Positions 1 to 6,886 of a stretch of 13,467 bases of DNA are shown piece by piece. The notes under the pieces were generated by a model, which did not search any database, had not been told where the DNA came from, and was given only the letters and a program-made list of their open reading frames with translations. Each line of letters opens with the position of its first letter. The first letter of the stretch is position 1. Source of the DNA: DASZCR01 sp035942915 (lineage in GTDB: Bacteria > Acidobacteriota > Blastocatellia > Pyrinomonadales > Pyrinomonadaceae); NCBI GenBank assembly GCA_035942915.1, contig DASZCR010000350.1:1-13467 (forward strand), given 5' to 3'. The position numbers and the translations under genes were made by a program.

Positions 1-59
1 CGCGACCCTTGAGAAGTCGCGCGCCCTGCGCCGTTTCCTGTCCAACCGGGAATCGGCCT
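1..59. other. Left-edge non-coding stretch
   Basis: These bases follow the stop codon of the minus-strand lamin-tail gene. A 6-bp inverted repeat (CGCGAC at 1-6, GTCGCG at 16-21, 9-nt loop) is visible. No T-run accompanies it on either strand, so I do not call it a terminator. Nothing else is recognised. Confidence 0.3.
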
Positions 60-1397
60 TCAGCGTTGATTCAACGTTCTGCTCGAAGTCCGCGTCGGAG
101 CGACAACCTTTGGCAGCGTGCGAAGGTTGGCGGGGATGAAAGGCACGCGCGTTTTCGAGAGGCTGCGCGGTGTGGTCGCAGGCAGGCTGCTGCGCGTCGG
201 TCTGTCCGTGCCTCCTTGCTCGACAATCGCGCCGGTCACCGCCTCGACGTTGACGAAGAAGCGGAATCTGCCCGCCTGTACCACGTTCAGCAAGAACTGC
301 ACATCGACAGACTCACCGGCCGGGACGGAGACCGGCACGGAGACGCTCGAATTGAGGCCGCCGCCGTTGGGCTGGTGCGGTTGGTTGACGCCGTCGTCGA
401 ACTCCAACACCGTCCCGCGAATCGTCACCGTCCGTCCCTGACTGTTGACGAAGGTTTCAGCGTCGCTCGAAGTGATGAGCCGAAGGTCTGCCTGCGTGCC
501 GCCGGGCGAATAACCGGGGCTGTTGAGCGTCGTGATTTCGATGACGCGGAAGATAAGGAAGGTGATGTCCTCGCCCGTGTTGTTCGTGAAGGTGCGACGC
601 AGCGAGAGCGTGCCGGAGTTGCCGCTGCCGACGCGCACCTGATTGGGCGAGGCGCTGGCCGGAGCCGCAGGCTCGACGAGGAAAGCGTCCGTCTGGGCGT
701 TGCGTTCAATCGGCGCGATAGTGTTCTGCGGGCCGGGCGCGCCGAGCACGGGCGGCGCGGTGATGCCCGGATGCGCCGCGCCCGTGACGGAGACGAGCAC
801 GAAGTCGTTGGCGTTGTTGTTCGAGTCCTGCGGGCGACCTCCGCCGCCGTTGACGAGTTTGCGCGTATAAGCGTACTGGTCTGCGGGTCGCTCGGCCGTC
901 GCGCGTTGCAAGCCCGTGCCTTCGATGTACTGCACCGTCCCGCCGCCGCCGATGAAGCCGACGGAGTCGATAACGACGGTCTGGTCGGCGTTGCGTAGCT
1001 GCAAGCCTTCATTGTCGACGAAGAAGTCTGCCTCACCGCCGAAGCTCGCCACGAGGTCGAGCGCCGCGTAGGAAGTGAGGGTGTAACCGGCATCGTCGCC
1101 GACGAGCAGGTAGCCGCGCGCGGGGATGACGGTGCCCGCCGGGAAGCTGACGGCGAAGTCGCCGAAACTGGGGTCGAAGGCGATGATGTTGTAGCCGCTG
1201 ACATCGCAGGCCGTGTCGCGGTTGCAATAGAACTCTATGTACTCGTCGGCGAAGCCGCCCGGCCCGGCGAGACGAAATTCGTTGATGAGCACTTCGCCGG
1301 GGCCGACGGCCTGTGCCCGGACGCCGGTCGCAGAGCCGCCGAGCACGACGAGGAGCGCGGCGAAGAGAAGGAGCCGAGTGTTGAAGACGAGGCGCAT
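60..1397 (-). CDS. Secreted lamin-tail-domain (LTD) protein
   Basis: This is a 445-residue exported protein of unknown role. Residues 1-28 form a signal peptide: a basic start, a hydrophobic run (LLLFAALLVVLGG) and an AxA-type end at VRAQA. Residues about 34-165 resemble a lamin tail domain: it opens with VLINEFRLAGPGG, then DEYIEFYCN, a GYNIIAFD strand, an IPARGYLLVGDD turn and a VVIDSVGF strand. LTDs are Ig-like beta folds common on secreted bacterial proteins. Residues about 215-395 look like a second beta-sandwich, with TFTNNTGEDITFLIFRV and SVPVSVPAGESVDVQFLL. The last 50 residues are Ser/Thr/Pro/Arg-rich and match nothing I know. AGGAGA lies 7 nt upstream of the ATG (plus-strand 1405-1410). 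It is transcribed divergently from icd. Two Cys (CNRDTAC) may form a disulfide. Function unknown; domain call fairly sure. Confidence 0.8.
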   Translation of the reverse strand: MRLVFNTRLLLFAALLVVLGGSATGVRAQAVGPGEVLINEFRLAGPGGFADEYIEFYCNRDTACDVSGYNIIAFDPSFGDFAVSFPAGTVIPARGYLLVGDDAGYTLTSYAALDLVASFGGEADFFVDNEGLQLRNADQTVVIDSVGFIGGGGTVQYIEGTGLQRATAERPADQYAYTRKLVNGGGGRPQDSNNNANDFVLVSVTGAAHPGITAPPVLGAPGPQNTIAPIERNAQTDAFLVEPAAPASASPNQVRVGSGNSGTLSLRRTFTNNTGEDITFLIFRVIEITTLNSPGYSPGGTQADLRLITSSDAETFVNSQGRTVTIRGTVLEFDDGVNQPHQPNGGGLNSSVSVPVSVPAGESVDVQFLLNVVQAGRFRFFVNVEAVTGAIVEQGGTDRPTRSSLPATTPRSLSKTRVPFIPANLRTLPKVVAPTRTSSRTLNQR

Positions 1398-1404
1398 GCG
1401 GTAA

Positions 1405-1410
1405 TCTCCT
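1405..1410 (-). promoter_or_regulatory. Ribosome binding site of the LTD gene
   Basis: The minus strand reads AGGAGA, 7 nt before the ATG at 1397. This supports that start over internal ones. Confidence 0.7.
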
Positions 1411-1592
1411 AGCTGGTGTCGTAAATAACCCGTGAATGCTTTCGCAGGCGTCGAGAGAGCCGGTCAGCGACCGACGCGCTCGTGTTGCAAAGGCACTGTG
1501 TCGAATCAGGGAGGGACAGAGGCTACCACACCCGCACGGCTTCCTCAACAGGTCGGCGCGGAGAGCAGGCGGCGTGCGCTGCGTTCCGTGAA

Positions 1593-1621
1593 TTGTCATT
1601 CTCCGGCGGCAGTGCTATATC
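1593..1621 (+). promoter_or_regulatory. Candidate sigma70-type promoter for icd
   Basis: TTGTCA (1593-1598, 5 of 6 to consensus) is separated by 17 nt from TATATC (1616-1621, 4 of 6). Transcription would begin near 1628, about 50 nt before the icd ATG. It lies in the 282-nt divergent region between the LTD gene and icd, where nothing else convincing was seen. Read by eye; not tested. Confidence 0.4.
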
Positions 1622-1679
1622 TCCTCCACACTCTGAGGCAAAATCTTATCTTCAACATCCGAAAGGCACGTCTGTCCTT

Positions 1680-3140
1680 ATGGCTACAAAGACTCCCATC
1701 ACGGTCGCACACGGCGACGGCATTGGGCCGGAGATTATGGCCGCGACGCTGCACATCCTCGAAGCGGCCGGAGCGCAACTGGAAATCGACACTATCGAAA
1801 TCGGCGAGCGAGTTTATCTGGCAGGCAATCCGGCCGGTATCGAACCCGGCGCGTTCGACTCTCTGCGTCGCACGAAAGTCTTTCTCAAAGCTCCCATCAC
1901 CACCCCGCAGGGCGGAGGCTACAAGAGCCTGAACGTCACCGTCCGCAAGACCTTCGGCCTCTATGCCAACGTCCGCCCCTGCGTCTCCTATCATCCGTTC
2001 GTCGAGACGAAACATCCGGTGATGGATGTCGTCATCGTCCGCGAGAACGAGGAGGATGTCTACGGCGGCATCGAGTACCGGCAGACAGGGCAAGTGACGC
2101 AGTGCCTGAAACTCATCTCGCGCCCCGGCACGGAGAAGATTGTGCGCTACGCCTTCGAGTACGCGCGCCGCAACAACCGCCGGAAGGTGACGTGCTTCAC
2201 CAAAGACAACATCATGAAGATTACGGACGGCCTCTTCCATAAAATCTTCGACGAAGTGGCCGCCGATTACACCGACATCGAGAACGAGCACTGGATTGTC
2301 GATATCGGCTCGGCCAAACTGGCCGACACGCCCGAAGCCTTCGACGTGGTTGTGCTGCCGAACCTCTACGGCGACGTGCTCTCGGACGTGGCCGCGCAGA
2401 TTGCCGGTTCGGTCGGCCTCGCCGGTTCGGCCAACATCGGCGAACATATCGCCATGTTCGAGGCCATTCACGGCAGCGCGCCGCGCCGCGCCGGTCAGAA
2501 TCTGGCGAACCCTTCGGGACTCTTTCTCGGAGCCGTCATGATGCTCGTCCACATCGGCCAAACGGACGTTGCCGAACGCGCGCATAACGCGTGGCTGCGG
2601 ACGATGGAGGACGGCATCCACACCTACGATATCTACAAGGAAGGCGTGAGCCGCGAGAAGGTCGGCACGCGCGAGTTTGCCGAGGCTGTCGTCAAACGTC
2701 TGGGGCAGAAGCCCGAAACGCTCAAGGCCGTCACCTACCGCGCGGGCGACACGGACGCCGCCTTCTCGACGCGGATGGCGCGCGAAGCGGTCGCTTCAAA
2801 CAAGGAGACGGTCGGCGTTGACGTTTATCTTGAGTGGAACGCAGGCTCGGCCGATGACCTCGGCCAGACGGTCTCGCAACTCGGCGGCGACGGATTGCGT
2901 CTCTCGTCAATCAGCAATCGCGGCGTCAAGGTCTGGCCGGGCGGCCATTCCGAAACTTTCTGCTCAGACCACTGGCGCTGCCGCTTCGTCTCCGACGCGG
3001 GCGAAGGCTCTGCCGCCGTCTCGCACGCGCAGATTGCCGCCTTGCTCTCGCGCTTCGCGCAGGCCAAACTCGACTTCATCAAGACCGAGAACCTCTGCGA
3101 CTTCGACGGCAAGCCCGGCTACTCACACGCGCAGGAGTAG
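1680..3140 (+). CDS. icd: Isocitrate dehydrogenase, probably NADP-dependent, long form
   Basis: It converts isocitrate to 2-oxoglutarate and CO2 in the cytosolic TCA cycle. The frame is open from 1482, but homology begins at the ATG at 1680 (MATKTPITVAHGDGIGPEI), giving 486 residues. That matches the roughly 480-residue form with a C-terminal extension known from Rickettsia/alphaproteobacteria and Thermus, not the 415-residue E. coli form. Visible motifs: GDGIGPE (12-18); the substrate loop with S83, N85, R89 and R99 (SLNVTVRK...NVRP); R121 and Y128 (RENEEDVYGG); K175; metal-binding Asp in GDVLSD (D232, D236); and the cofactor loop HGSAPRRAG (264-272). The basic pair R269-R270 sits where E. 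coli Icd has Lys-Tyr for NADP, so NADP is inferred. Residues about 340-486 are the extra domain. A weak GAAAGG lies upstream of the start. The dinB-like gene follows after 51 bp. Confidence 0.93.
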   Translation: MATKTPITVAHGDGIGPEIMAATLHILEAAGAQLEIDTIEIGERVYLAGNPAGIEPGAFDSLRRTKVFLKAPITTPQGGGYKSLNVTVRKTFGLYANVRPCVSYHPFVETKHPVMDVVIVRENEEDVYGGIEYRQTGQVTQCLKLISRPGTEKIVRYAFEYARRNNRRKVTCFTKDNIMKITDGLFHKIFDEVAADYTDIENEHWIVDIGSAKLADTPEAFDVVVLPNLYGDVLSDVAAQIAGSVGLAGSANIGEHIAMFEAIHGSAPRRAGQNLANPSGLFLGAVMMLVHIGQTDVAERAHNAWLRTMEDGIHTYDIYKEGVSREKVGTREFAEAVVKRLGQKPETLKAVTYRAGDTDAAFSTRMAREAVASNKETVGVDVYLEWNAGSADDLGQTVSQLGGDGLRLSSISNRGVKVWPGGHSETFCSDHWRCRFVSDAGEGSAAVSHAQIAALLSRFAQAKLDFIKTENLCDFDGKPGYSHAQE

Positions 3141-3180
3141 CACCCCCATCCGCTACGCGTCCCCGTACACGGACGACAGA

Positions 3181-3186
3181 AAGGAG
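3181..3186 (+). promoter_or_regulatory. Ribosome binding site deciding the dinB-like start
   Basis: AAGGAG lies 5 nt before the ATG at 3192 and only 2 nt before an in-frame TTG at 3189. This favours the ATG. Confidence 0.7.
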
Positions 3187-3191
3187 CATTG

Positions 3192-3716
3192 ATGTCAGCC
3201 ACCGCACACGCGCGACCCGAAGCGACCGAGTACGCGCCCTACTACGAAAGATACGTCTCGTCCGTCGCCGATGCTGACGTGCTCGAAACACTCTCCCGGC
3301 AGATTAAAGAGACGCGCCAACTGCTCGCAGGCGTCTCCGAAGAAGAGGCCGGACGCGGCTACGAACCCGGCAAGTGGAGCATCAAGGAACTCGTCGGCCA
3401 TCTCATCGACGGCGAACGCGTCTTCGCCTACCGCGCCCTGCGCTTCGCGCGCGGCGATGCGACGAACCTCCCCGGCTTCGAGCAGGACGACTACGTGCGC
3501 AACGGCAACTTCAACGCGCGCACGCTCCGAGACCTCCTCGAAGAGTTCGAGCAAGTTCGCGCCTCGACCATCTCGCTCTTCCGTCACCTCGACCCTCAAG
3601 CGTGGACGCGGCGCGGCACGGCCAACGACAGCGAGGCGAGCGTCCGCGCGCTGGCCTTCATCATCGCCGGACACGAAGCGCACCACGTCCGTATCCTGCG
3701 CGAGCGATACCTGTGA
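3192..3716 (+). CDS. DinB-like (YfiT-type) four-helix metal-binding protein
   Basis: A 174-residue cytoplasmic helical protein of the DinB_2 superfamily. Members are metal-dependent and include bacillithiol or other thiol S-transferases; most are uncharacterised. The likely metal triad is H70 (KWSIKELVGHLIDGER) plus H161 and H165 (AGHEAHH), the usual H...HxxxH spacing. Helix 1 runs about 28-48 (LSRQIKETRQLL), and PGKWSIKELVGHL is the typical family signature. Length is normal. The stop TGA (3714-3716) overlaps the purE GTG start (GTGA), so the two are probably translationally coupled. The context says only that it shares a transcript with purine genes; no purine role is implied by its fold. 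A specific substrate cannot be assigned. Confidence 0.85.
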   Translation: MSATAHARPEATEYAPYYERYVSSVADADVLETLSRQIKETRQLLAGVSEEEAGRGYEPGKWSIKELVGHLIDGERVFAYRALRFARGDATNLPGFEQDDYVRNGNFNARTLRDLLEEFEQVRASTISLFRHLDPQAWTRRGTANDSEASVRALAFIIAGHEAHHVRILRERYL

Positions 3717-4255
3717 GCGAAGCGTCGGCCAACGCAAAGGAAGCGACCGGCGGCGACGGCGGCAGCACATCGGGCGCGCCGCTCGTCGCCGTCTGCATGG
3801 GCAGCACGTCCGACTGGGAGACGATGCGCCACGCCTCGGACGTGCTTCGCCGTTTCGACGTGCCGCACGAGAGTCTCGTCGTCTCCGCACATCGGACGCC
3901 GGAATGGATGAGCCAGTTTGCGCGCGAGGCCGAAGGACGCGGCCTCGAAGTCATCATCGCGGGCGCGGGCGGCGCAGCACACCTGCCCGGCATGATTGCC
4001 GCGCAGACGCTCCTGCCCGTCTTCGGTGTGCCGGTCGAAAGCCGCGCGCTGCATGGAATGGACTCGCTGCTGTCCATCGTGCAGATGCCCGCAGGCATCC
4101 CCGTCGGCACGCTCGCCATCGGTCAGGCAGGGGCGACCAACGCGGCGCTCCTCGCCGTTGCCGTCCTCTCGACGACGCGCCCGGAATTGCGCGAACGCCT
4201 GCGCCGGTTCCGCCGCGAACAGACGGAGAAAGTACGCGAGGCCACGCTCCCTTGA
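3713..4255 (+). CDS. purE: N5-carboxyaminoimidazole ribonucleotide mutase (PurE, class I)
   Basis: It moves the carboxyl group of N5-CAIR to carbon, giving CAIR, in de novo purine synthesis. The product has 180 residues. The GTG at 3713 is chosen because it overlaps the preceding stop and gives a full N-terminal strand. The first ATG (3797) falls inside the MGSTSDWE motif and would cut off the first beta-strand. Motifs in order: VAVCMGSTSDWETM, the catalytic-His loop SAHRTPE, the phosphate/base loop AGAGGAAHLPGM, and QMPAGIPVGTLAIG followed by GATNAALLA. About 28 non-conserved residues rich in Gly/Ser/Ala precede the first strand, making it slightly longer than E. coli PurE. Its stop overlaps the purK start (TTGA). 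Paired with PurK, as expected for the ATP-using N5-CAIR route. Confidence 0.93.
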   Translation: MSEASANAKEATGGDGGSTSGAPLVAVCMGSTSDWETMRHASDVLRRFDVPHESLVVSAHRTPEWMSQFAREAEGRGLEVIIAGAGGAAHLPGMIAAQTLLPVFGVPVESRALHGMDSLLSIVQMPAGIPVGTLAIGQAGATNAALLAVAVLSTTRPELRERLRRFRREQTEKVREATLP

Positions 4256-5409
4256 AGACCGCAGAGCCTATCCTCCCCGGTGCGACGATTGGCGTGCTCG
4301 GCGGCGGCCAACTCGGCCGCATGTTCGCCATCGCCGCGCGCCGCATGGGCTACCGCGTCCACACCTTCTCGCCCGACTCGGACACGCCCGCCGGACAGGT
4401 CTCCGACTACGAAGTCAAAGCCGACTACACGAACCTCGACGAAGTCTCTCGCTTTGCGCGCGGCGTCCGCGTCGTCACTTTTGAATTTGAGAACGTTCCG
4501 GCCACGACGGTCGAAGCCGCGTCGCGCTACGCGCCCGTCCGCCCGTCCGGCGCGGTGCTGCACACGACGCAGCATCGCCTGCGCGAGAAGACCTTCCTCA
4601 GCCGTCAGGGCTTCCCCATCGCGCCCTTCCGCCACGTCGCCGCGCTCGCAGACCTGCGCGCCGCGCTCGCCGAGATTGGCTGTCCCGCCGTGCTCAAGAC
4701 CGCAGGCTTCGGCTACGACGGCAAAGGGCAGACGAAGCTCCTCTCGCCCGCAGAGGCCGACGCTGCCTTTGCAGCCCTGCACGGACAGGAGGCGGTGCTC
4801 GAAGCCTTCATCGACTTCGAGCGCGAAGTCTCGGTCGTCGCCGCGCGCACGGCGACGGGAGACTTCCGGCACTACGGCGTCGTCGAAAACTCGCACGCGC
4901 GCCACATCCTCGACCTTTCCATCGCGCCCGCGCCGAACGTCTCCGACGCGCTGGCGCGCGAGGCCGTCCGCGTCACCCGTAGCGTACTCGACGCGCTCGA
5001 AGTCGTCGGCGTCATGTGCGTCGAGTTCTTCCTGACGCGCGATGGCCGCCTTCTCATCAACGAACTCGCGCCGCGCCCGCACAACTCCGGCCACTTCAGC
5101 TTCGACGCCTGCGTGACGAGCCAGTTCGAGCAACAGCTACGCGCCGTCTGCGGCCTGCCGCTCGGCTCGACCGAACTCCTGCGACCGGCCGCGATGACCA
5201 ATCTCCTCGGCGAACTCTGGTGCGAAGGGCGCGAGCCAGACTGGCAAGCCGCGCTCCGCTTTCCCGAAGTCAAGCTGCATCTCTACGGCAAGACTGAGGC
5301 GCGCAAGGGGCGCAAGATGGGACATCTGACGGCGCTCGCCGCAACTTCACAAGAGGCCGCGCGCATCGCACTCGCCGCGCGCGCCGCGCTCACGCCGTCG
5401 GATGCTTGA
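4252..5409 (+). CDS. purK: N5-carboxyaminoimidazole ribonucleotide synthase (PurK)
   Basis: It makes N5-CAIR from AIR, bicarbonate and ATP and supplies PurE. An ATP-grasp enzyme of 385 residues, the usual size. The start is TTG at 4252: it overlaps the purE stop as TTGA, and no ATG or GTG lies between there and the nucleotide-fold motif GVLGGGQLGRM (14-24). Further landmarks: HRLREKTFLSRQGFPIAPF (B-domain entry); CPAVLKTAGFGYDGKGQ with ATP-binding Lys near 149; VLEAFIDFEREVSVVAAR; and the metal/substrate segment INELAPRPHNSGHFS around E271, then TNLLGELW. A GAGG some 11 nt upstream is a weak ribosome site, so translation probably depends on coupling with purE. The gene ends 115 bp before the rhodanese gene. 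Confidence 0.93.
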   Translation: MKTAEPILPGATIGVLGGGQLGRMFAIAARRMGYRVHTFSPDSDTPAGQVSDYEVKADYTNLDEVSRFARGVRVVTFEFENVPATTVEAASRYAPVRPSGAVLHTTQHRLREKTFLSRQGFPIAPFRHVAALADLRAALAEIGCPAVLKTAGFGYDGKGQTKLLSPAEADAAFAALHGQEAVLEAFIDFEREVSVVAARTATGDFRHYGVVENSHARHILDLSIAPAPNVSDALAREAVRVTRSVLDALEVVGVMCVEFFLTRDGRLLINELAPRPHNSGHFSFDACVTSQFEQQLRAVCGLPLGSTELLRPAAMTNLLGELWCEGREPDWQAALRFPEVKLHLYGKTEARKGRKMGHLTALAATSQEAARIALAARAALTPSDA

Positions 5410-5415
5410 ACGCAC

Positions 5416-5445
5416 TTGAAAGCCGTGCTCCTGACGGCGTAGCAT
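5416..5445 (+). promoter_or_regulatory. Candidate promoter for the rhodanese gene
   Basis: TTGAAA (5416-5421, 5 of 6) and TAGCAT (5440-5445, 4 of 6) are separated by 18 nt. A short inverted repeat (GCCGT at 5422-5426, ACGGC at 5434-5438) fills the spacer. It could be an operator or a weak purK terminator without a T-run. The signal is modest. Confidence 0.3.
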
Positions 5446-5524
5446 ACTGTTTACACGGTCAGTCTCCCGGCTCGTCTCCCGAAGTTTCCCCCTCCTGACG
5501 AACTCTTGGAAGGAGATAAATTTT

Positions 5525-6199
5525 ATGAAACGCGGAATTTTACTCGCACGCATCTTCGGCGCGCTCACGCTCATCTGCGCGTCGCTCGTCTGCGTCCAGA
5601 TGGCACACGCGCAGGAAGTCGAACGCATCACGGTTGACGAATTGAAGACCCTCATGGCGCGCGGCTCGGTCTTCATCCTCGACGTGCGCAGTAGCGGCGA
5701 AACCAAGATTAAGGGCGCGCGCCACATCCCGCTTGACCAACTCGAATCACGTCTCAAGGAGTTGCCCGCGCGCGGCGAACGCGAGATTGTCACCTACTGT
5801 GCTTGACCGAGCGAACACACGAGCGCCCGTGCGGCGCAGATACTCGCCGGCAAAGGTTACACGCAACGCCTGCGCGCCCTCCTCGGCGGCTGGAACGCGT
5901 GGCTTCAGGCCAACGGCGAAACCGAACCGATAGACGCCAACACCCCGCCACCCGGAGGCGGCAACAACAACAAGAACGACAAGAACGAGAAGAACGACAA
6001 ACCGCCTGCGTCCGCGTCCAACAATCTCTCCGGCATGCAGACGCAACAGATTGCCTCGCCCAACCCGACCATCAAGGAACTCGACAACGGCGCCGGAGCA
6101 GCAATCGTCCAACCGACGACCATCCAACCGACGACTGTCCGCAAGGCCACGCCGACGAAAGCGAAACGCAAGCCGAGGCGTCGCACACGCGGCGCTTGA
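5525..6199 (+). CDS. Exported rhodanese-domain protein with in-frame TGA (candidate selenoprotein)
   Basis: A sulfurtransferase-fold protein, presumably periplasmic. Residues 1-29 are a signal peptide (hydrophobic 11-24, AHA cleavage end). The rhodanese domain spans about 34-135: ITVDELKTLM, FILDVRSS, the GARHIPLDQL turn, then IVTYCA with catalytic Cys92. A TGA follows as codon 94 (5804-5806). The same frame then continues PSEHTSARAAQILAGKGY and LRALLGGWNAWL, the proper second half of the domain, and stays open to TGA 6197-6199. Relatives from memory read YCxCPNE here, so the TGA replaces a Cys: selenocysteine or a nonsense mutation. Stopping at 5806 would give a 93-residue half-domain lacking most of the active-site loop. 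Residues about 138-224 are a low-complexity tail (Gly/Asn/Lys/Asp, Thr/Pro, then Arg/Lys). AAGGAG at 5510-5515 is 9 nt before the ATG. Confidence 0.75.
5804..5846 (+). promoter_or_regulatory. Candidate bacterial SECIS element
   Basis: After the TGA, GCGCC (5823-5827) pairs with GGCGC (5833-5837) around a 5-nt loop CGUGC. The loop begins 21 nt after the TGA and has G as its second base. Below it, CGAG (5808-5811) can pair with CUCG (5843-5846). This fits the general bacterial SECIS rule as I know it: apical loop about 16-37 nt after UGA, with a G in the first two loop bases. GC-rich DNA forms such hairpins by chance, so it is only a candidate. Confidence 0.4.
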
Positions 6200-6262
6200 A
6201 GCGCCCGCACGCACCTCTCGCTCCGACGCTCTGCCAACGGACGCGAGCCTGACGTGATGACC

Positions 6263-6297
6263 TGTCGTGACGGAGGACTTAGTCCTTCGTCACGACA
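6263..6297 (+). terminator. 16-bp hairpin, probable transcription terminator
   Basis: The arms 6263-6278 and 6282-6297 pair over 16 positions with a single G-T wobble around a TTA loop. The sequence after it (TTAATTCTCTTCG) is only moderately T-rich, so it may be an imperfect intrinsic terminator or an RNA-stabilising 3' structure. It lies 64 nt after the rhodanese stop and upstream of the next promoter candidate. Confidence 0.6.
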
Positions 6298-6344
6298 TTA
6301 ATTCTCTTCGTCGCTTGCAAGCCGCAACCGCGAGAAAATTTGGT

Positions 6345-6373
6345 TTGACAGCCCATCCAGAACGGCGCATCAT
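6345..6373 (+). promoter_or_regulatory. Candidate sigma70-type promoter for the repeat protein
   Basis: A perfect TTGACA (6345-6350), a 17-nt spacer and CATCAT (6368-6373, 4 of 6). It would give a leader of about 130 nt before the ATG at 6512. Confidence 0.5.
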
Positions 6374-6511
6374 TCCCGCTCTGCTCGACCGTTCTCAGGC
6401 TGACTCTTAGAGTCTACGCACCCTCGCCGCCTCTACCTCAGCTACTCTTCCATCACGCGCCGGTCTACACACGGATTCGCGGCGTCTCCAACCTCAGAGG
6501 AGTTTTCAGCG

Positions 6512-6886
6512 ATGCTTTCCCCTACCGACACACGAGCCTCTGCCGCAGGTCTCCGTCTCACCGCAGTCCCGACTCGAAGACTAATCCTGTTGACGTTCTC
6601 GCTCGTCTTCATCTGCCTGCACGCGCGCGAGGCCGACGCTCAGCAAGCCGCGCTCACAGACGACGCGCACACATCCGCTCCCAAAGCGACCAAAAATTTC
6701 GGCTTCGACGAGTCCGTCCGAATCGCTGGCGCGACCGAGCGGCTTCTTCAAATTCAAACTGACGCCGAGTCTGCCCGCAGGCACGACAGGCACGCGCATC
6801 GGCAAAGCAACGCTCAAGCTCTTCGTCGCAGGCGTCAACGCGCCGGGAACGGTCAGCGTCCATCGCGTGACGAGCGCGTGGACTGA
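6512..6886 (+). CDS. N-terminal fragment of the secreted repeat protein (frameshifted)
   Basis: GAGGAG at 6497-6502, 9 nt upstream, supports the ATG at 6512. Residues 1-43 are a signal peptide: basic TRR at 21-23, hydrophobic LILLTFSLVFICL, ADA cleavage end. Then comes ALTDDAHTSAPKATKNFGFDESVRIAGATER, which resembles the start of a DNRLRE-type beta domain (the usual 'T.D..V.....NTNFG....L.V' opening). After about residue 77 (near 6743) the frame gives Arg/Gln-rich nonsense ending at 6886. The expected continuation, FFKFKLTPSLPAGTTGTRIG, is in the frame of the next entry, starting at 6744. So this is the 5' end of one gene split by an indel; alone it would make a 124-residue secreted stub. Confidence 0.65.
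   Translation: MLSPTDTRASAAGLRLTAVPTRRLILLTFSLVFICLHAREADAQQAALTDDAHTSAPKATKNFGFDESVRIAGATERLLQIQTDAESARRHDRHAHRQSNAQALRRRRQRAGNGQRPSRDERVD

Larger units (their letters stand above)
6200..6511. other. 312-nt intergenic region
   Basis: It holds, in order, a strong terminator-like hairpin (6263-6297), a promoter candidate (6345-6373), a 13-bp dyad GACTCTTAGAGTC (6402-6414) in what would be the 5' leader, and the ribosome site GAGGAG (6497-6502). No coding potential was found in it. The dyad could be an operator, but nothing identifies a regulator. Confidence 0.5.

Noticed and set aside
1..21. Terminator for the LTD gene
   Set aside because: The 6-bp stem with a 9-nt loop has no T-run on the minus strand and could be chance.
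9..998. Long plus-strand open frame (329 codons) opposite the LTD gene
   Set aside because: Arg/Asp/Ala-rich translation without domain pattern. The opposite strand has a signal peptide, an LTD fold and a good ribosome site. GC-rich DNA leaves such mirror frames open.
1596..2621. Minus-strand open frame opposite icd
   Set aside because: It mirrors a clearly conserved isocitrate dehydrogenase; its translation has no recognisable motif.
4123..5133. Minus-strand 336-codon open frame opposite purE/purK
   Set aside because: Shadow of two strongly conserved purine genes; composition rich in Arg/Val/Asp/Gly typical of antisense frames.
5804..5806. TGA reassigned generally (altered genetic code)
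   Set aside because: The dinB-like, purE and purK genes end in TGA at the expected family length, so TGA works as a stop here.
6735..6760. Programmed ribosomal frameshift at the repeat-protein break
   Set aside because: No slippery heptamer, stop-adjacent shift site or obvious downstream structure is seen; an indel or sequence error is simpler.
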